Positions 1 through 9,530 of a stretch of 64,000 bases of DNA are shown one piece after another. The stretch is from Chloropicon primus (lineage: Eukaryota > Chlorophyta > Chloropicophyceae > Chloropicales > Chloropicaceae). A program made the translations under genes and the position numbers. Positions within the stretch are counted from its first letter, which is position 1. Each line of letters opens with the position of its first letter. A model generated the notes under the pieces. That model saw only the letters and a list, made by a program, of their open reading frames with translations, did not search any database and had not been told where the DNA came from. The stretch is taken from NCBI GenBank assembly GCA_023205875.1, contig CP060763.1, positions 558,001 to 622,000 on the forward strand, given 5' to 3'.

Positions 1-1635
1 TCTCCTCCTCATGTTCCATATCTTCGAGTTGGCACGCGTTCCCGCGGCCTTGCTGTGGCTTCTCATGAAGTTCGAGTACATCAGACCCACCTGGTAATTG
101 TTGTACCACAACCGTATCGAGTACTCAAAGTCAAAGCCGATGCCTGGATCCCCGGGGCACGACAAGTTCTTGTTGAAGCCGCCAAGCTCGAGGAAGACGT
201 CTCTCTTGAGGACCAAAGGCGCGGCGTTGACTTTGTACATGAACATCATCTTCAGGTTCGTCTTCGGATCCTTCAACGTGATGTCCTTGAATTTGTGGCC
301 CTTCCTCGACGGAGTGCCGTACTTCTCGCCCGTGACCTGCCCTGTCGACTTGTCGAAACTCCTGCCCACGTCCAGTCTCCCCCTGTGCCCCCCAATCATC
401 CCCAACCCCGGAAAGCTGTTGAAGACTTTGAACATGTCGCTGAGCCACACCACGTCTTTCGGCTTGTCGTCGTCCTGAAGCATCACCAAATACTTCCCTC
501 TCGCGTATTGGCCCAGTCGAGTATACCCACGAATCTCGTGGATGTTGGGCGCGTGAACGATGTGGAACCTCTCGTCGGCCCACCTCATGAAGGAGTTGTG
601 CGCCGTGTCCCCGTCGTTGTTGATCAAGATCTCGGCATCAAACTTCTTCAGTCGGGTCACGAGCTGCTGAACCATGTGGTCTCTCCTGAAGAACTGCACG
701 ATCAAGGTCATCTTGACCTCCTTCCCGCCGTGGCCCTGCGAGCACTCGGGAGAGCTGTCACAGATTCTTGTAACGCCGCTGATGCAAGACCCCGTCTTGT
801 CCTCGACTGCATACTTGCTCCCTTCGCGGTATGCTTTGAGCCCAGCGGAATGCGTGGCGAAAAGGAGCCCCTGAGCGATCCCGCACTGCGAGAAGCACCA
901 CCGGTGCTCCCCCACGCCACCTTTGGTGTATATCGCGTGCCTAGCGATGATGTAGGGGCCGTACAGCTCCTCGGCCCCGTCCGCGGCGGCAAAGGGTTCA
1001 GATCCCTCGGCAGAGAAGAAGGCGCCACCCTTGGCGAGCTTCAGTTTCTCGTACGAACTCTTGAGCCACGACACGCTGCTGGAGGTGATCTCAAAGTCCT
1101 TGTTCAGGTATATGACGTGGTCTGCCGCTGCAATCTTCACGAGCCTCTCGAAGGCTTCGACCTCAGTGAAGGTCCTCTTCGAGTAAATGAGGAAGTCGTT
1201 CGGGCCGCTTAGCTTTGACCGCCACTCCTTGTAATTCGCACCCGAGCTTGGGCCGTCCCACGCCGCTATGAACTCTGCTCCAGGAAAAGCCTTCTGGAGA
1301 ATCGCCATCTGTCCAGACTTCTCCGGCCTCCACAGGAGTAGGCCAACCGGGGGGTAATCCTTGTACTTGCTGGTGCAACTGTTCCTCAAGTACGCCTTCT
1401 CCCTGGGCTCCCACAGTCTATCCTTCACCACGCAGCTCTCGTTCGAGACGCGCGGACTGCTCCCAGTGATTGGCGGTGGGTTGGGCGGATGGTTCAATCG
1501 TTTTGGAACATGACCACCGCTGCTCCTTCCCCGTCTACTGCCCTTTCGCTTTCCGCTCCTTCCCACGACCGGTTGGGGTGCGGCAAGGACGGAAACGAGA
1601 AGCGCAAGGACCACAAGACCTCGGAGCTTCCACAT
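1..1635 (-). CDS. Secreted GT-A-like glycosyltransferase, 3' part beyond window
   Basis: An open frame runs on the minus strand from ATG at 1635 to the left edge (545 codons, no stop), so the C-terminus lies outside. Residues 1-25 (MWKLRGLVVLALLVSVLAAP...) form a signal peptide or signal anchor, followed by a basic linker. Around residue 385-392 the motif LVMLQDDDKP is an acidic, nucleotide-sugar/metal-binding DXD-type signature. Downstream lies MMFMYKVNAAPLVLKRD followed by VFLELGGFN, typical of GT-A glycosyltransferases, and then GIGFDFEYSIRLW. Many cysteines suggest a secretory or Golgi lumenal domain. The family is GT2-like at best; donor and acceptor are unknown. The gene diverges from the UDP-glucose dehydrogenase gene. 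A relic of a related gene lies at 6530-6616. Confidence 0.75.
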   Translation of the reverse strand, partial: MWKLRGLVVLALLVSVLAAPQPVVGRSGKRKGSRRGRSSGGHVPKRLNHPPNPPPITGSSPRVSNESCVVKDRLWEPREKAYLRNSCTSKYKDYPPVGLLLWRPEKSGQMAILQKAFPGAEFIAAWDGPSSGANYKEWRSKLSGPNDFLIYSKRTFTEVEAFERLVKIAAADHVIYLNKDFEITSSSVSWLKSSYEKLKLAKGGAFFSAEGSEPFAAADGAEELYGPYIIARHAIYTKGGVGEHRWCFSQCGIAQGLLFATHSAGLKAYREGSKYAVEDKTGSCISGVTRICDSSPECSQGHGGKEVKMTLIVQFFRRDHMVQQLVTRLKKFDAEILINNDGDTAHNSFMRWADERFHIVHAPNIHEIRGYTRLGQYARGKYLVMLQDDDKPKDVVWLSDMFKVFNSFPGLGMIGGHRGRLDVGRSFDKSTGQVTGEKYGTPSRKGHKFKDITLKDPKTNLKMMFMYKVNAAPLVLKRDVFLELGGFNKNLSCPGDPGIGFDFEYSIRLWYNNYQVGLMYSNFMRSHSKAAGTRANSKIWNMRRR

Positions 1636-2396
1636 GACCCCTCTTCCAAAACCTCTCCTTCGCCTGAACACAAACTCTAGTTGTCAAGCTGTCCTCCCAA
1701 ACAAACGCTTTGTCACTCACCACCACCACATGGGTGGTTCTCTCGCTTCGGCACGAAAGAAGGCCTGGTGTTGCCAAGCCAAGGCCTCGTCCGACGAATG
1801 CTCTCTTGCCCACTGGCTGCTAGAAGTCTCCTCCTCTGTCGTTCTCGGACGGGCGGCCACCACCTTGGCCTTGATCCAATAGATCTTTGCTCTGACCAAG
1901 GTGGACGGTTCGTTCGAGAGGGCAGAGGAAGCAAGAGGACTCGTGGAGGAGTGAGGAGGGGGCAACTTGTCCCAATCGTTACGAGGGAGAGAGCGTGCGA
2001 TGGAGGATTGACGGAATGGGATGGGCCTAAGTCCCTCAAGTGAACGTCATCCCCACCATCGTGGAAGGAGAGGATTGTTTGGATGATGGACACACACAAA
2101 CACACGTCGTCGTCGTTGTCGTCGTCGTCGTCGTTGTCGTCGAGTTAGGGAGGAGGAGGGAAAAAGCAATGCACGAGAACAAAAGTCACTCCAATCGTGT
2201 CGGACAAGGTCCCAGCAGGGAATAGCACTAGATCAATCGATTGCCGCTCGACTCCCTTCTCTTGCATCCGTCCGTGACTTTGGGGGCGGTGATTTATCGG
2301 AGATCGCGAGCGTTACGAGGGAGAGCTCGAAGAAGCGAAGGCGACGGAGGAGAGAGAGAGAGAGAGAGAGAGAAGGCGAAGGCGAAGGCGAGAAGG
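1636..2396. promoter_or_regulatory. Divergent intergenic region, glycosyltransferase / UGD
   Basis: About 760 bp between two divergent start codons. It holds a CGT/TGT trinucleotide run at about 2105-2143 and a (GA)n run at 2350-2374 just before the UGD start, probably in the 5' leader. No coding frame here looks real. A bidirectional promoter is inferred from gene arrangement only. Confidence 0.5.
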
Positions 2397-3875
2397 ATGA
2401 AGATAGCTTGCATCGGTGCGGGGTACGTGGGCGGGCCCACCATGGCGATGATCGCCCACAAGTGCGAGGGCGTAGAGGTGACGGTTTTGGACATCAACGA
2501 GGAGAGGATAGCGGCTTGGAACAGCGACAAGCTTCCGATCTACGAGCCGGGACTGGAGGAGGTCGTGAGCGCGGCGAGGGGCAAGACGCTGTTCTTCTCG
2601 ACGGAATGCGAGAAGCACGTCGCGGAGGCCGACATCGTGTTCATAAGCGTGAACACGCCCACCAAGACGAGGGGCGTGGGCGCGGGGTACGCTGCCGACA
2701 TGACCTACTGGGAGAGCGCCGCGAGGATGATCGCGAGGGTGTCCCACTCGCCCAAGATCATCGTGGAGAAGTCCACCGTTCCGGTCAAGACCGCGCAGGC
2801 CGTCGAGAGGGTCCTCAGCAACAACGTGCTGAACCCCGGGGCGCGGTTCGACATCCTGTCGAACCCCGAGTTCCTGGCGGAGGGGACGGCCATCAAGGAC
2901 CTCGAGAAGCCGGACAGGGTCATCATCGGAGGGAGGCAGACCCCCCGCGGGCTCAAGGCCATCGACACCCTGAAGAAGGTCTACGCCCAGTGGATCCCGG
3001 AGGACCAGATCCTCACCAGCAACTTGTGGTCCTCCGAGCTCGCCAAGTTGGCGGCGAACGCGTTCTTAGCCCAGAGGATCTCCTCCATCAACGCCGTGTC
3101 CGCCTTGTGCGAGAAGACGGGAGCGGACGTCTCGGAGATCTCGAAGTGCATCGGGGCCGACTCGAGGATCGGCCCGAAGTTCCTGAACGCCAGCGTCGGC
3201 TTTGGGGGCTCCTGCTTCCAGAAAGACATCCTCAACATGGTGTACATCTGCAGGGGGCTGGGCCTGGAGGAGGTCGCCAATTACTGGGAGTCGGTGATCA
3301 CCATCAACAACTACCAGAAGAGGAGGTTCGTCGACGTCGTGATCTCGAGCTTGTTCAACACCGTCAGGGCCAAGAGGATAGCGATTCTGGGATTCGCCTT
3401 CAAGAAGGACACGGGCGACACGCGCGAGACCCCAGCCATAGACGTCTGCAACGGCCTGCTAGAGGAAGGGGCCAAGCTTGCCGTGTACGACCCGCAAGTC
3501 ACCGAGGAGAGAATGAAGATGGACCTCAGCATGGACAAGTTCGAGTGGGACCACCCTTACTCGGAAAGGAAGGCCAAGGAAGTGAACGACCTCATAGAGT
3601 GCTCCGAGTCTGTCTACAAGGCTTGTGAGGGGGCGCACGCTCTCTGCGTGCTCACGGAATGGGATGAATTCAAGGAGTTGGATCTGAGAAGGATCTACGA
3701 CTCGATGGTGAAGCCTGCCTTCATATTCGACGGGAGGAGTGTCATAGACGGCAAGGCCGCGAAGAAGATTGGTTTTGTATTCTTCGGAGTCGGCAAGCCT
3801 CTGGACCCTTTTTTGACGGACCCCGCTTCGCCGAACTCCCCCGCCAACTCGGCAAGGATGAGCATGAGCCCATAA
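2397..3875 (+). CDS. UGD: UDP-glucose 6-dehydrogenase
   Basis: 492 residues, the usual length for the family. The enzyme oxidises UDP-glucose twice with NAD+ to give UDP-glucuronate in the cytosol, the precursor of glucuronic acid, xylose and related sugars in glycans. The N-terminus [12 protein letters not shown] carries the GxGxxG NAD-binding loop at residues 7-12. A conserved FGGSCFQKD near residue 270 contains the catalytic cysteine, and the C-terminal UDP-binding domain includes [15 protein letters not shown]. The start is the ATG at 2397; the open frame upstream (back to 2241) is only a GA-rich leader with no ATG. It diverges from a glycosyltransferase and converges (68 bp gap) on another one, so its product may feed nearby glycan enzymes. 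Confidence 0.97.
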   Translation: MKIACIGAGYVGGPTMAMIAHKCEGVEVTVLDINEERIAAWNSDKLPIYEPGLEEVVSAARGKTLFFSTECEKHVAEADIVFISVNTPTKTRGVGAGYAADMTYWESAARMIARVSHSPKIIVEKSTVPVKTAQAVERVLSNNVLNPGARFDILSNPEFLAEGTAIKDLEKPDRVIIGGRQTPRGLKAIDTLKKVYAQWIPEDQILTSNLWSSELAKLAANAFLAQRISSINAVSALCEKTGADVSEISKCIGADSRIGPKFLNASVGFGGSCFQKDILNMVYICRGLGLEEVANYWESVITINNYQKRRFVDVVISSLFNTVRAKRIAILGFAFKKDTGDTRETPAIDVCNGLLEEGAKLAVYDPQVTEERMKMDLSMDKFEWDHPYSERKAKEVNDLIECSESVYKACEGAHALCVLTEWDEFKELDLRRIYDSMVKPAFIFDGRSVIDGKAAKKIGFVFFGVGKPLDPFLTDPASPNSPANSARMSMSP

Positions 3876-3943
3876 GAAGGTCAGCACCGTTGGCATATAT
3901 AAAACAAGAACAATTTATCCAAACAAGAACTTTCCAAACCCAC

Positions 3944-6196
3944 CTACTTGTGCTTGGCCGGTTCCAAGAGGCACCCAAAGTCCCCGTGCATGGGCTTGAT
4001 ACCATTCTCATAACGGTTGTGCCAGTTCTCTGGTACGTGCTGATTCTCGTTGTTGGATTCTCCAAACTCTTTCCTGTTCTGACCCATGAAGGCCTTGGGC
4101 GGGACGCAGACCTTCTCCTTCCGCTCAACGAGATAGCGCATCAGGTCGTGGTCGGTCGGTTCCTTCCAGAAAGTCGCGTCGCTCCTCTCCATGTAACCCT
4201 TCACGAAGTCGCTCTTCATCACGAGAGCGTGGTTGCACAAGGGGGTGATCCCCTTGTGGGTCTCGTACTGCATGAGGTTGTCTGAAACACGAGCAACGCT
4301 CTTTTGCAACTGGCGGCAGTCCGCGTAGCAATACCCCAGGAAGAGCACCGTGCAATCCTGGTCCTTAAACTCATTAAACGTAGCGAGGACTTTTTCCACT
4401 TCCACAGTCACCATGGCGTCGTCTTCCACGACCATGATTGTCGAGTACCCGTTCACGTACGCGTCGTAGTAGCACATGAAGAAGCTCAGAGACACTGGCA
4501 GTATGGTTTTCCGCCCATATATCTGCTTGTGCGCCCCTTTGGTGAACGTGTCGCTTAGGGCGATGTAATCATCTTCCGTGAGCTCCTCCACCACCACAGC
4601 GTTCAAAACCTTGGTCCGGACCCCCAATTCCTGGAGCGCCTCTTCGATGTACTCCTTTCTTTCCGGCATGGTGATCGCGTATACCATGTCCAGGGCCCCA
4701 GAAGCAGCGGCCTCGCCCTCCTTGGTGTCCTCGAACTTGTGCTTGAACCTGCCGTAAATCCCCCGCGGCGTGTAGTCCTTGAATGAGCTCAAGCTCAGCT
4801 TCTGCGGCTCGAATTTTGGTTTCGTGTGAGCCCCGCTTAGCGCAATGGGCCCCATCCCGTTGCGAATCAAGCCACCCTGCATATCCGTCCACTCCACGTC
4901 CGAACAAGCGCCGTACGCATTCTCGAGGACCTGCATCCCGTTCCTGACGTCGTTCGCGGTGAATGGCTCGCAATTGTTGCCCAGGCACTGCCGCTTGCAC
5001 AGCTGATGATCGTCCACAAAATAATTCCAGAGGTTCCACACCCTCCCCGGCTGTCTCCTTACCCCCCCGTCTATGTTGTGGCTGTCCAGGTGCACCAGGG
5101 GGGTCACGTCCACTACCAAGTTGCCGACCTCCGCATTGCAGTAGGTCTTCGCAAGCCGGGCGAGCTTGCTCCACCACCCGTCGATCCCCCAGTCGCTCCT
5201 GCCGTTCTGAACGGTGATTCTCTTGTACAGGGCAGACCAAATTTTCGTGGAGATGACGGGGGCCATCATCTCCGTGGCCGGGGCCGCGTGGGCGAGCATT
5301 GCCTGGCCCCTGAACGACTCCGACTGCATCCTCATAAAGTCGAAGTCGGAAGACCTCTCCCCGAACTCGACCGGAACGATGGACGGGGTCGACACCACCG
5401 GGTTGAACCTCCGGAGCAGCGACCGGAAGATGCCCCAATGGAAGAACGTGAAGTCCAAGTCGTCGTCCAGGAACCAGACGTACTCGTACTCGTCCGAGAT
5501 GCCCTCGTCCAGCGTCTTCCAAAAGTCGACCTTGCACCCGGTTTGCAAGGTCGACGTCACAAGAGCCTCGTCAGAGTACCACGGCATCTTCTTCCAGGCC
5601 TCGTTGGTCGCAGTGTAGTGGAAGAAGTGGAAGTGAAACGAGTCCCCTTGCTCGTTGCTCCCCAGCTTCGCAAAGATGTCGTTCCAGTTCTCCGCGAGCT
5701 CTGGCGTGTCCCCCACCGCCGATACCACCAGCACGCGCATGGACTCGCTCCTCCCCCGGCCGGACGCCTCCGGCCAGTACACCGGGTCCTCGAGGCTCGC
5801 GACGATCTCCCCGTGGAACCGGGGCCACTCGCTGTTCACGATGTGCCACGTGTACGGCATGTACACCAGGGAGCGCCCGTAGTCTCTCACCACCTCCATG
5901 AGCTTCCAGCGGCTCGAGTGAATCAGCTCGGGGTCGAACGGCGTCGGGTAGTTTGGGGTCCCCTGCACGTAGAGGGACACCGTGAAGCAAATCCACAGCA
6001 GAACCAGCATCACGAAGCAGATTTGTATCAGGCCGATGGCGTCGAACCTCTGCTTGTGCAGCTCCGCGAGCTCCCGCTTCCGCATGCTGAGGCTCCTCTT
6101 CAAGTACGACCCAAAAGAAGCGCTCCTCTTGAGCACCTTCGTCCCCCGATACTTTACCGGAGAGGTCGTCGTCATCGACGCCATCCTCGACACCAT
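3944..6196 (-). CDS. Type II membrane double glycosyltransferase (DUF707-like + GT25-like)
   Basis: 750 residues, intronless. A basic cytosolic tail (1-52) leads into one membrane anchor (about 55-77), the layout of a Golgi type II enzyme. The first lumenal domain (about 145-385) resembles the plant DUF707 family: FHYTATNEAWKKMPW, EYEYVWFLDDDLDF, and a later SDWGIDGWW. The second domain (about 505-690) resembles GT25 glycosyltransferases: VYAITMPERKEYIEEAL at its start, then SLSFFMCYYDAYVNGYSTIM followed directly by VVEDDA, the likely metal-binding motif. Two catalytic-looking domains in one chain suggest sequential addition of two sugars, but this is inference. Start ATG at 6196. Its 3' end faces UGD. 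Confidence 0.8.
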   Translation of the reverse strand: MVSRMASMTTTSPVKYRGTKVLKRSASFGSYLKRSLSMRKRELAELHKQRFDAIGLIQICFVMLVLLWICFTVSLYVQGTPNYPTPFDPELIHSSRWKLMEVVRDYGRSLVYMPYTWHIVNSEWPRFHGEIVASLEDPVYWPEASGRGRSESMRVLVVSAVGDTPELAENWNDIFAKLGSNEQGDSFHFHFFHYTATNEAWKKMPWYSDEALVTSTLQTGCKVDFWKTLDEGISDEYEYVWFLDDDLDFTFFHWGIFRSLLRRFNPVVSTPSIVPVEFGERSSDFDFMRMQSESFRGQAMLAHAAPATEMMAPVISTKIWSALYKRITVQNGRSDWGIDGWWSKLARLAKTYCNAEVGNLVVDVTPLVHLDSHNIDGGVRRQPGRVWNLWNYFVDDHQLCKRQCLGNNCEPFTANDVRNGMQVLENAYGACSDVEWTDMQGGLIRNGMGPIALSGAHTKPKFEPQKLSLSSFKDYTPRGIYGRFKHKFEDTKEGEAAASGALDMVYAITMPERKEYIEEALQELGVRTKVLNAVVVEELTEDDYIALSDTFTKGAHKQIYGRKTILPVSLSFFMCYYDAYVNGYSTIMVVEDDAMVTVEVEKVLATFNEFKDQDCTVLFLGYCYADCRQLQKSVARVSDNLMQYETHKGITPLCNHALVMKSDFVKGYMERSDATFWKEPTDHDLMRYLVERKEKVCVPPKAFMGQNRKEFGESNNENQHVPENWHNRYENGIKPMHGDFGCLLEPAKHK

Positions 6197-6738
6197 GCCT
6201 CAAGAGGTCCGCACGCCTCGCCAACGATATAGTGCGCCCCCGACTCTATCTCTGAAAAGTAAAAAGAAAAAAAGACGCCTCTCGTAGCTCTGCGCCTCCG
6301 TTACTTCCGTCTCGTCCCCTCAGTCGAGAAGGGGAGGAGGGATGTCGCGGCCCCTCTTTCTGCGCTCCGTCCCTTGTCCCCGTCTCTCCCTTCCGCGCGC
6401 GCAACCAACGCCGGAGCAGCAGAGCGCTAAGAGCGCTAGGTTTCAACCTCAGCCAGCCGTTACCACCCACCCCAGAGATTTCCATTCAAAATCAATCACG
6501 TGGGAGGAAAAATAATTTCCATGGGGCAAAAGGATTGGGGTGGGGCGCTGATGTTCATCTACAAGGTCAACATGGGCCCCATGATGGCGCGGCGGAGTCT
6601 CTTCATGAAGCTGGGCGCCGTTTTTCTTGGTTTGTTTGGGTTTCAATTGGTTACAAGTAATGTTATGCATTTGCGCGTACGTGTACAACAGCGGGGGGAA
6701 GGCGGTTCTCTTCCCCCCTCTTCCCCCCTCTTCCCGTC
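6197..6738. other. Intergenic region with a glycosyltransferase relic
   Basis: 542 bp between two minus-strand genes: promoter side of the double glycosyltransferase and 3' side of the coiled-coil gene. Apart from the relic annotated separately at 6530-6616, no conserved coding is seen. Confidence 0.4.
6530..6616 (+). pseudogene. Relic of a GT-A glycosyltransferase exon
   Basis: A plus-strand frame reads GGALMFIYKVNMGPMMARR and then SLFMKLGA. This lines up without gaps with the glycosyltransferase at 1-1635 (MMFMYKVNAAPLVLKRDVFL, then ELGG): about 11 of 24 residues identical and most others conservative. The similarity stops after LGA, where the next residues of the gene at 1-1635 would be GFN; the frame then runs into unrelated sequence and a CCCTCTTCCC repeat. 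There is no start, no signal peptide and no room for the rest of the domain. This is read as a decayed fragment of a related host gene, on the opposite strand from its neighbours. Alternative: chance similarity over a short stretch. Confidence 0.55.
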
Positions 6739-8064
6739 CTAACTGATGGGCGCCAGCTCCCCTTGGCTGGCGTACAGCGAGAAGTTGCTGGTCTCCTCGT
6801 TGGAGTCCAGCTTGGGGAGGCTCATCTCGAACGAGTGTTCCGGCAGCCTGGAGAAGCTCGCCTGCTGGGTCTGGCTGTTGATCTTGGAGAACAGCAGCCT
6901 CAGGATCCGCTCCCGGTCCTCCCAGCTGAGGTCCCCGATGTCGATCTTGGCGCTCGCCGGGGGCAGGCCCCTCTCCTGGGTGAGGGAGGGGAACATGCCC
7001 TGCTCCCTCTTGATGTGGTCCTTCACCGTGGTCAGGCTGGAGATCAGGAAGTTCTCCACGTTGCTCCGCTGCATCAGGACCTCCCTGGCGAGCTTCCTGA
7101 TGTTCTTCAGCTCCCTCGTCTTGAGCTTGAGCGCCCGCCTGGACATCTCCAACTCGCTCTGCAGCTCCCTCTTCTCCTTCTCCCCCTTCTTCCTCAGCGT
7201 GTCCTTCTCCCCCTTCATCTCGTCGATGCTCTGGCTCAGGCTCTTCTCCAGCATCTGGATCTTCTTCGAGGTGTCCTTGAGCTCCTGGGCCTGCTTCAGC
7301 CCGCGCTTGGCGTACTCCTGCTCGGCCTCGTTCTTGATGTCCAGCTCTCGGGTCAGGACCTTGTTCTCCTCCTCGAGGCGCTTCTTGTCCCTCTGCAAGA
7401 TGCTCGTCTCCTGCACGTGCATGTGGAGCTCCTCGGCCAGCTTGCGGTTCTGCTGAAGGATCCTCTTCATGCTCGCGTCCAGGCGCTCGTCGATGTCCGC
7501 CTCGGCGTTCCGCTTGAGGTGCTCAATCTTCTGCTCGAACTCGACCTTCTGCTTGTTGTTCTGCTCGATGAACTTCCTCTCCAACTCCCGCAGCCGGTGG
7601 TCCTCGCCCTGCTTCAGCTCCCGGATCTCGTCCTTGAGGGCCTCCTTCTCCTCCTCCATCTGGATCTTGGTGTTCTTGAAGTTCTGGATCGCCAGCAGCT
7701 CCGTCGTGAGCTGGTCCACTTCCTTGTCCTTCTCCTTCAGGCGGTCCTCCCACTTGTTCTCGAGGTCCTCGATCTTGTTGCTGTGCTGCTTCTCCAAATG
7801 AGCCTTCATCTCCTCCGTCTCCAGGTCCTTCTTCTCGATGAGGGCCTCCAGCTTGATGATCTTGTCCGTCTTGAAGGCCAGCTCCTTGCGCAGGTGTTCC
7901 GCCACCTCGTACGACTCCTTCTTCTCCGCCTCCCTCTCCTCCTGCAAGTGCCGGTGGTCCCGCAGCAGGGCATCGTGCTTGCCCTTCAAGGTCGAAAGAG
8001 CCTTCTTCTTCCGGTCATTCTCCGCGATGATCACGTACTGACCAGCCGTGTAACTCTCAGGCAT
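6739..8064 (-). CDS. Coiled-coil protein, BBOF1/DUF4515-like (probable ciliary)
   Basis: 441 residues from ATG at 8064 (MPESYTAGQYVIIAEND...). An earlier in-frame start has no ATG support. Nearly the whole chain, about residues 15-360, is charged heptad coiled coil. The central part, with spaced LKDEIRELKQ and RRALKLKTRELKNIRK motifs and the segment LMQRSNVENFLISSLTTVKD, resembles the DUF4515 proteins such as basal body-orientation factor 1. Those help anchor basal bodies and orient cilia. The C-terminal 80 residues are not coiled coil. The assignment rests on pattern memory; it could be another ciliary coiled-coil protein. It shares a divergent intergenic region with a second coiled-coil gene. 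Confidence 0.55.
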   Translation of the reverse strand: MPESYTAGQYVIIAENDRKKKALSTLKGKHDALLRDHRHLQEEREAEKKESYEVAEHLRKELAFKTDKIIKLEALIEKKDLETEEMKAHLEKQHSNKIEDLENKWEDRLKEKDKEVDQLTTELLAIQNFKNTKIQMEEEKEALKDEIRELKQGEDHRLRELERKFIEQNNKQKVEFEQKIEHLKRNAEADIDERLDASMKRILQQNRKLAEELHMHVQETSILQRDKKRLEEENKVLTRELDIKNEAEQEYAKRGLKQAQELKDTSKKIQMLEKSLSQSIDEMKGEKDTLRKKGEKEKRELQSELEMSRRALKLKTRELKNIRKLAREVLMQRSNVENFLISSLTTVKDHIKREQGMFPSLTQERGLPPASAKIDIGDLSWEDRERILRLLFSKINSQTQQASFSRLPEHSFEMSLPKLDSNEETSNFSLYASQGELAPIS

Positions 8065-8655
8065 CTTCTTCTTCCTCCTCCTCTTCTCTACTACTACTAC
8101 TACTGTGTGGGTCTGATGCAACTCAACAAAGGTCGTGCCGTGGACTCGTGGGCCCAATTCGACGAGTCTTGCGCTCCTCCCTTCCCCTTCTCGAACGGAC
8201 GAGACCCCTCGCGTGCCCCGTCTCTAGCCTTGTCGTCCCCTCCCCTCCTCTCCTCGTCCCCTCTCTCGCCTCCTCCCTCGGAAAATGAAAATGCGAGTTG
8301 GGTCCAATCAATCCCTTGGGCAATGCAGGCGCAAACCTCTCGTTCCCTCCGAAACCACCAAAGCAGGTCTTAAGGGGAGAGATGCTCGTGCTCGGTCCCT
8401 CCACTATGAAGTGAATCTTATGGTTCTGGTCTTGACACCTCTTGGGTCTTGGGTTCACCTTTCCTCTCCTCCACCTTGAGCCTTGATGTTTCCCCTCCTT
8501 TGGCGGTCAAACTCGTCGTACAGTGTCAGAAGGGCGAAGAGGAGTGCAATCAAACCTACGCCCGAAGGTCGCACCTTGGAGGGAGGCAGCAAACGAATAG
8601 CATTCGAGTCTTGTCCTTTGGAACCATAGGGAGAGAAGGCTTTGGGGTCGGAAGC
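8065..8655. promoter_or_regulatory. Divergent intergenic region between two coiled-coil genes
   Basis: 591 bp between start codons of the BBOF1-like gene and the plus-strand coiled-coil gene. Pyrimidine-rich stretches and a CTA trinucleotide run near 8090-8104 are visible. Open frames here lack ATG starts or conserved content. Likely a shared promoter, by position only. Confidence 0.4.
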
Positions 8656-9465
8656 ATGGGACCACGGCGCACTACAAGCCAAGGCGTTCCACTGCAGGAC
8701 GTCTTCCTCCACCGGGAGCTCGTGTATCAAGCGCTCGGGTTTCGAGCGTCCGGCCAGTACTCCGAGGAAGGCAGAGGAGTCTCGAGGCGCCAGCAGGACG
8801 AGGCGTCCTCCTCCTCCTCCTCCTCCTCCTCTTTAGATTGTCACAAACTCAGGGAAGAGCTTGAGGTGGTGAAGCGGCACCTGGTGGCTTCCGAGGCCGA
8901 CAGAGCTGCTCTTTTGACCGTGCTGAGGGAGAGGTATACTCAGCGACAGCCGGGAGGCCCAGTCCGGCCTCAACGCTACGAGCACGCCGGGACTGGAAGC
9001 GCACAGGAAGACGACGAGGGTGCATCGTACGACCTGCTCGAGGAGAACCTCCTCCTCCGGGCCAAGGTAGACAAGTGGAAGAAGGTGGCGAGCGGAAGGA
9101 ACAAGTGCGTTCGACGCATGAAGAGCCTGCAGAACGAAGTACGCGTGCTTCACGCCAAAAATCTTGGGCACCAGCGCAGCGAGAAGATGGCAGAGAAGGT
9201 GCATCAGCTGGAGCTCCAGGTGGCTCTCTTGAGGGGGGCCTTCAAGAGCACGAACGACTTCCTCGCCGGGAAGGAGAACTTTTACATCGGGGCGCCCCGT
9301 GATGCGAGGAACGAAGCGCCTCCACCAGCTGCTGCCATGACAGGGGTTGGCGCGGGCAGCTTTCAGCGCAAGCAGAACACGATATTGAAGGACATAGTGA
9401 GCACCACGAGTGACATGGAGAAGGAAGTGCAGGCTTTGATGGACAAGTGGAAATCTTCTGCCTGA
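8656..9465 (+). CDS. Coiled-coil protein of unknown function
   Basis: 269 residues from ATG at 8656 (MGPRRTTSQGVPLQDVF...), the first well-placed ATG; the open frame upstream is low quality. A run of serines encoded by a TCC repeat (about 8806-8834) separates a short N-terminal part from a helical region (about residues 60-105 and 125-200) with heptad character: LREELEVVKRHLVASEADRA and YDLLEENLLLRAKVDKWKKV. The C-terminal MEKEVQALMDKWKSSA is also helical. I do not recognise the family. Its divergent partner looks ciliary, so a cilium or basal-body role is a guess from context. Confidence 0.65.
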   Translation: MGPRRTTSQGVPLQDVFLHRELVYQALGFRASGQYSEEGRGVSRRQQDEASSSSSSSSSLDCHKLREELEVVKRHLVASEADRAALLTVLRERYTQRQPGGPVRPQRYEHAGTGSAQEDDEGASYDLLEENLLLRAKVDKWKKVASGRNKCVRRMKSLQNEVRVLHAKNLGHQRSEKMAEKVHQLELQVALLRGAFKSTNDFLAGKENFYIGAPRDARNEAPPPAAAMTGVGAGSFQRKQNTILKDIVSTTSDMEKEVQALMDKWKSSA

Positions 9466-9530
9466 TCTGGTCGGAGCTCGAACATAAATTACTGACAAAC
9501 TAGACTAAAAGACAGGTTTCTCACCCTCGA

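Noticed and set aside
2241-2396. N-terminal extension of UDP-glucose dehydrogenase
   Set aside because: No in-frame ATG before 2397, GA-repeat sequence, and the protein from 2397 starts exactly at the NAD-binding strand.
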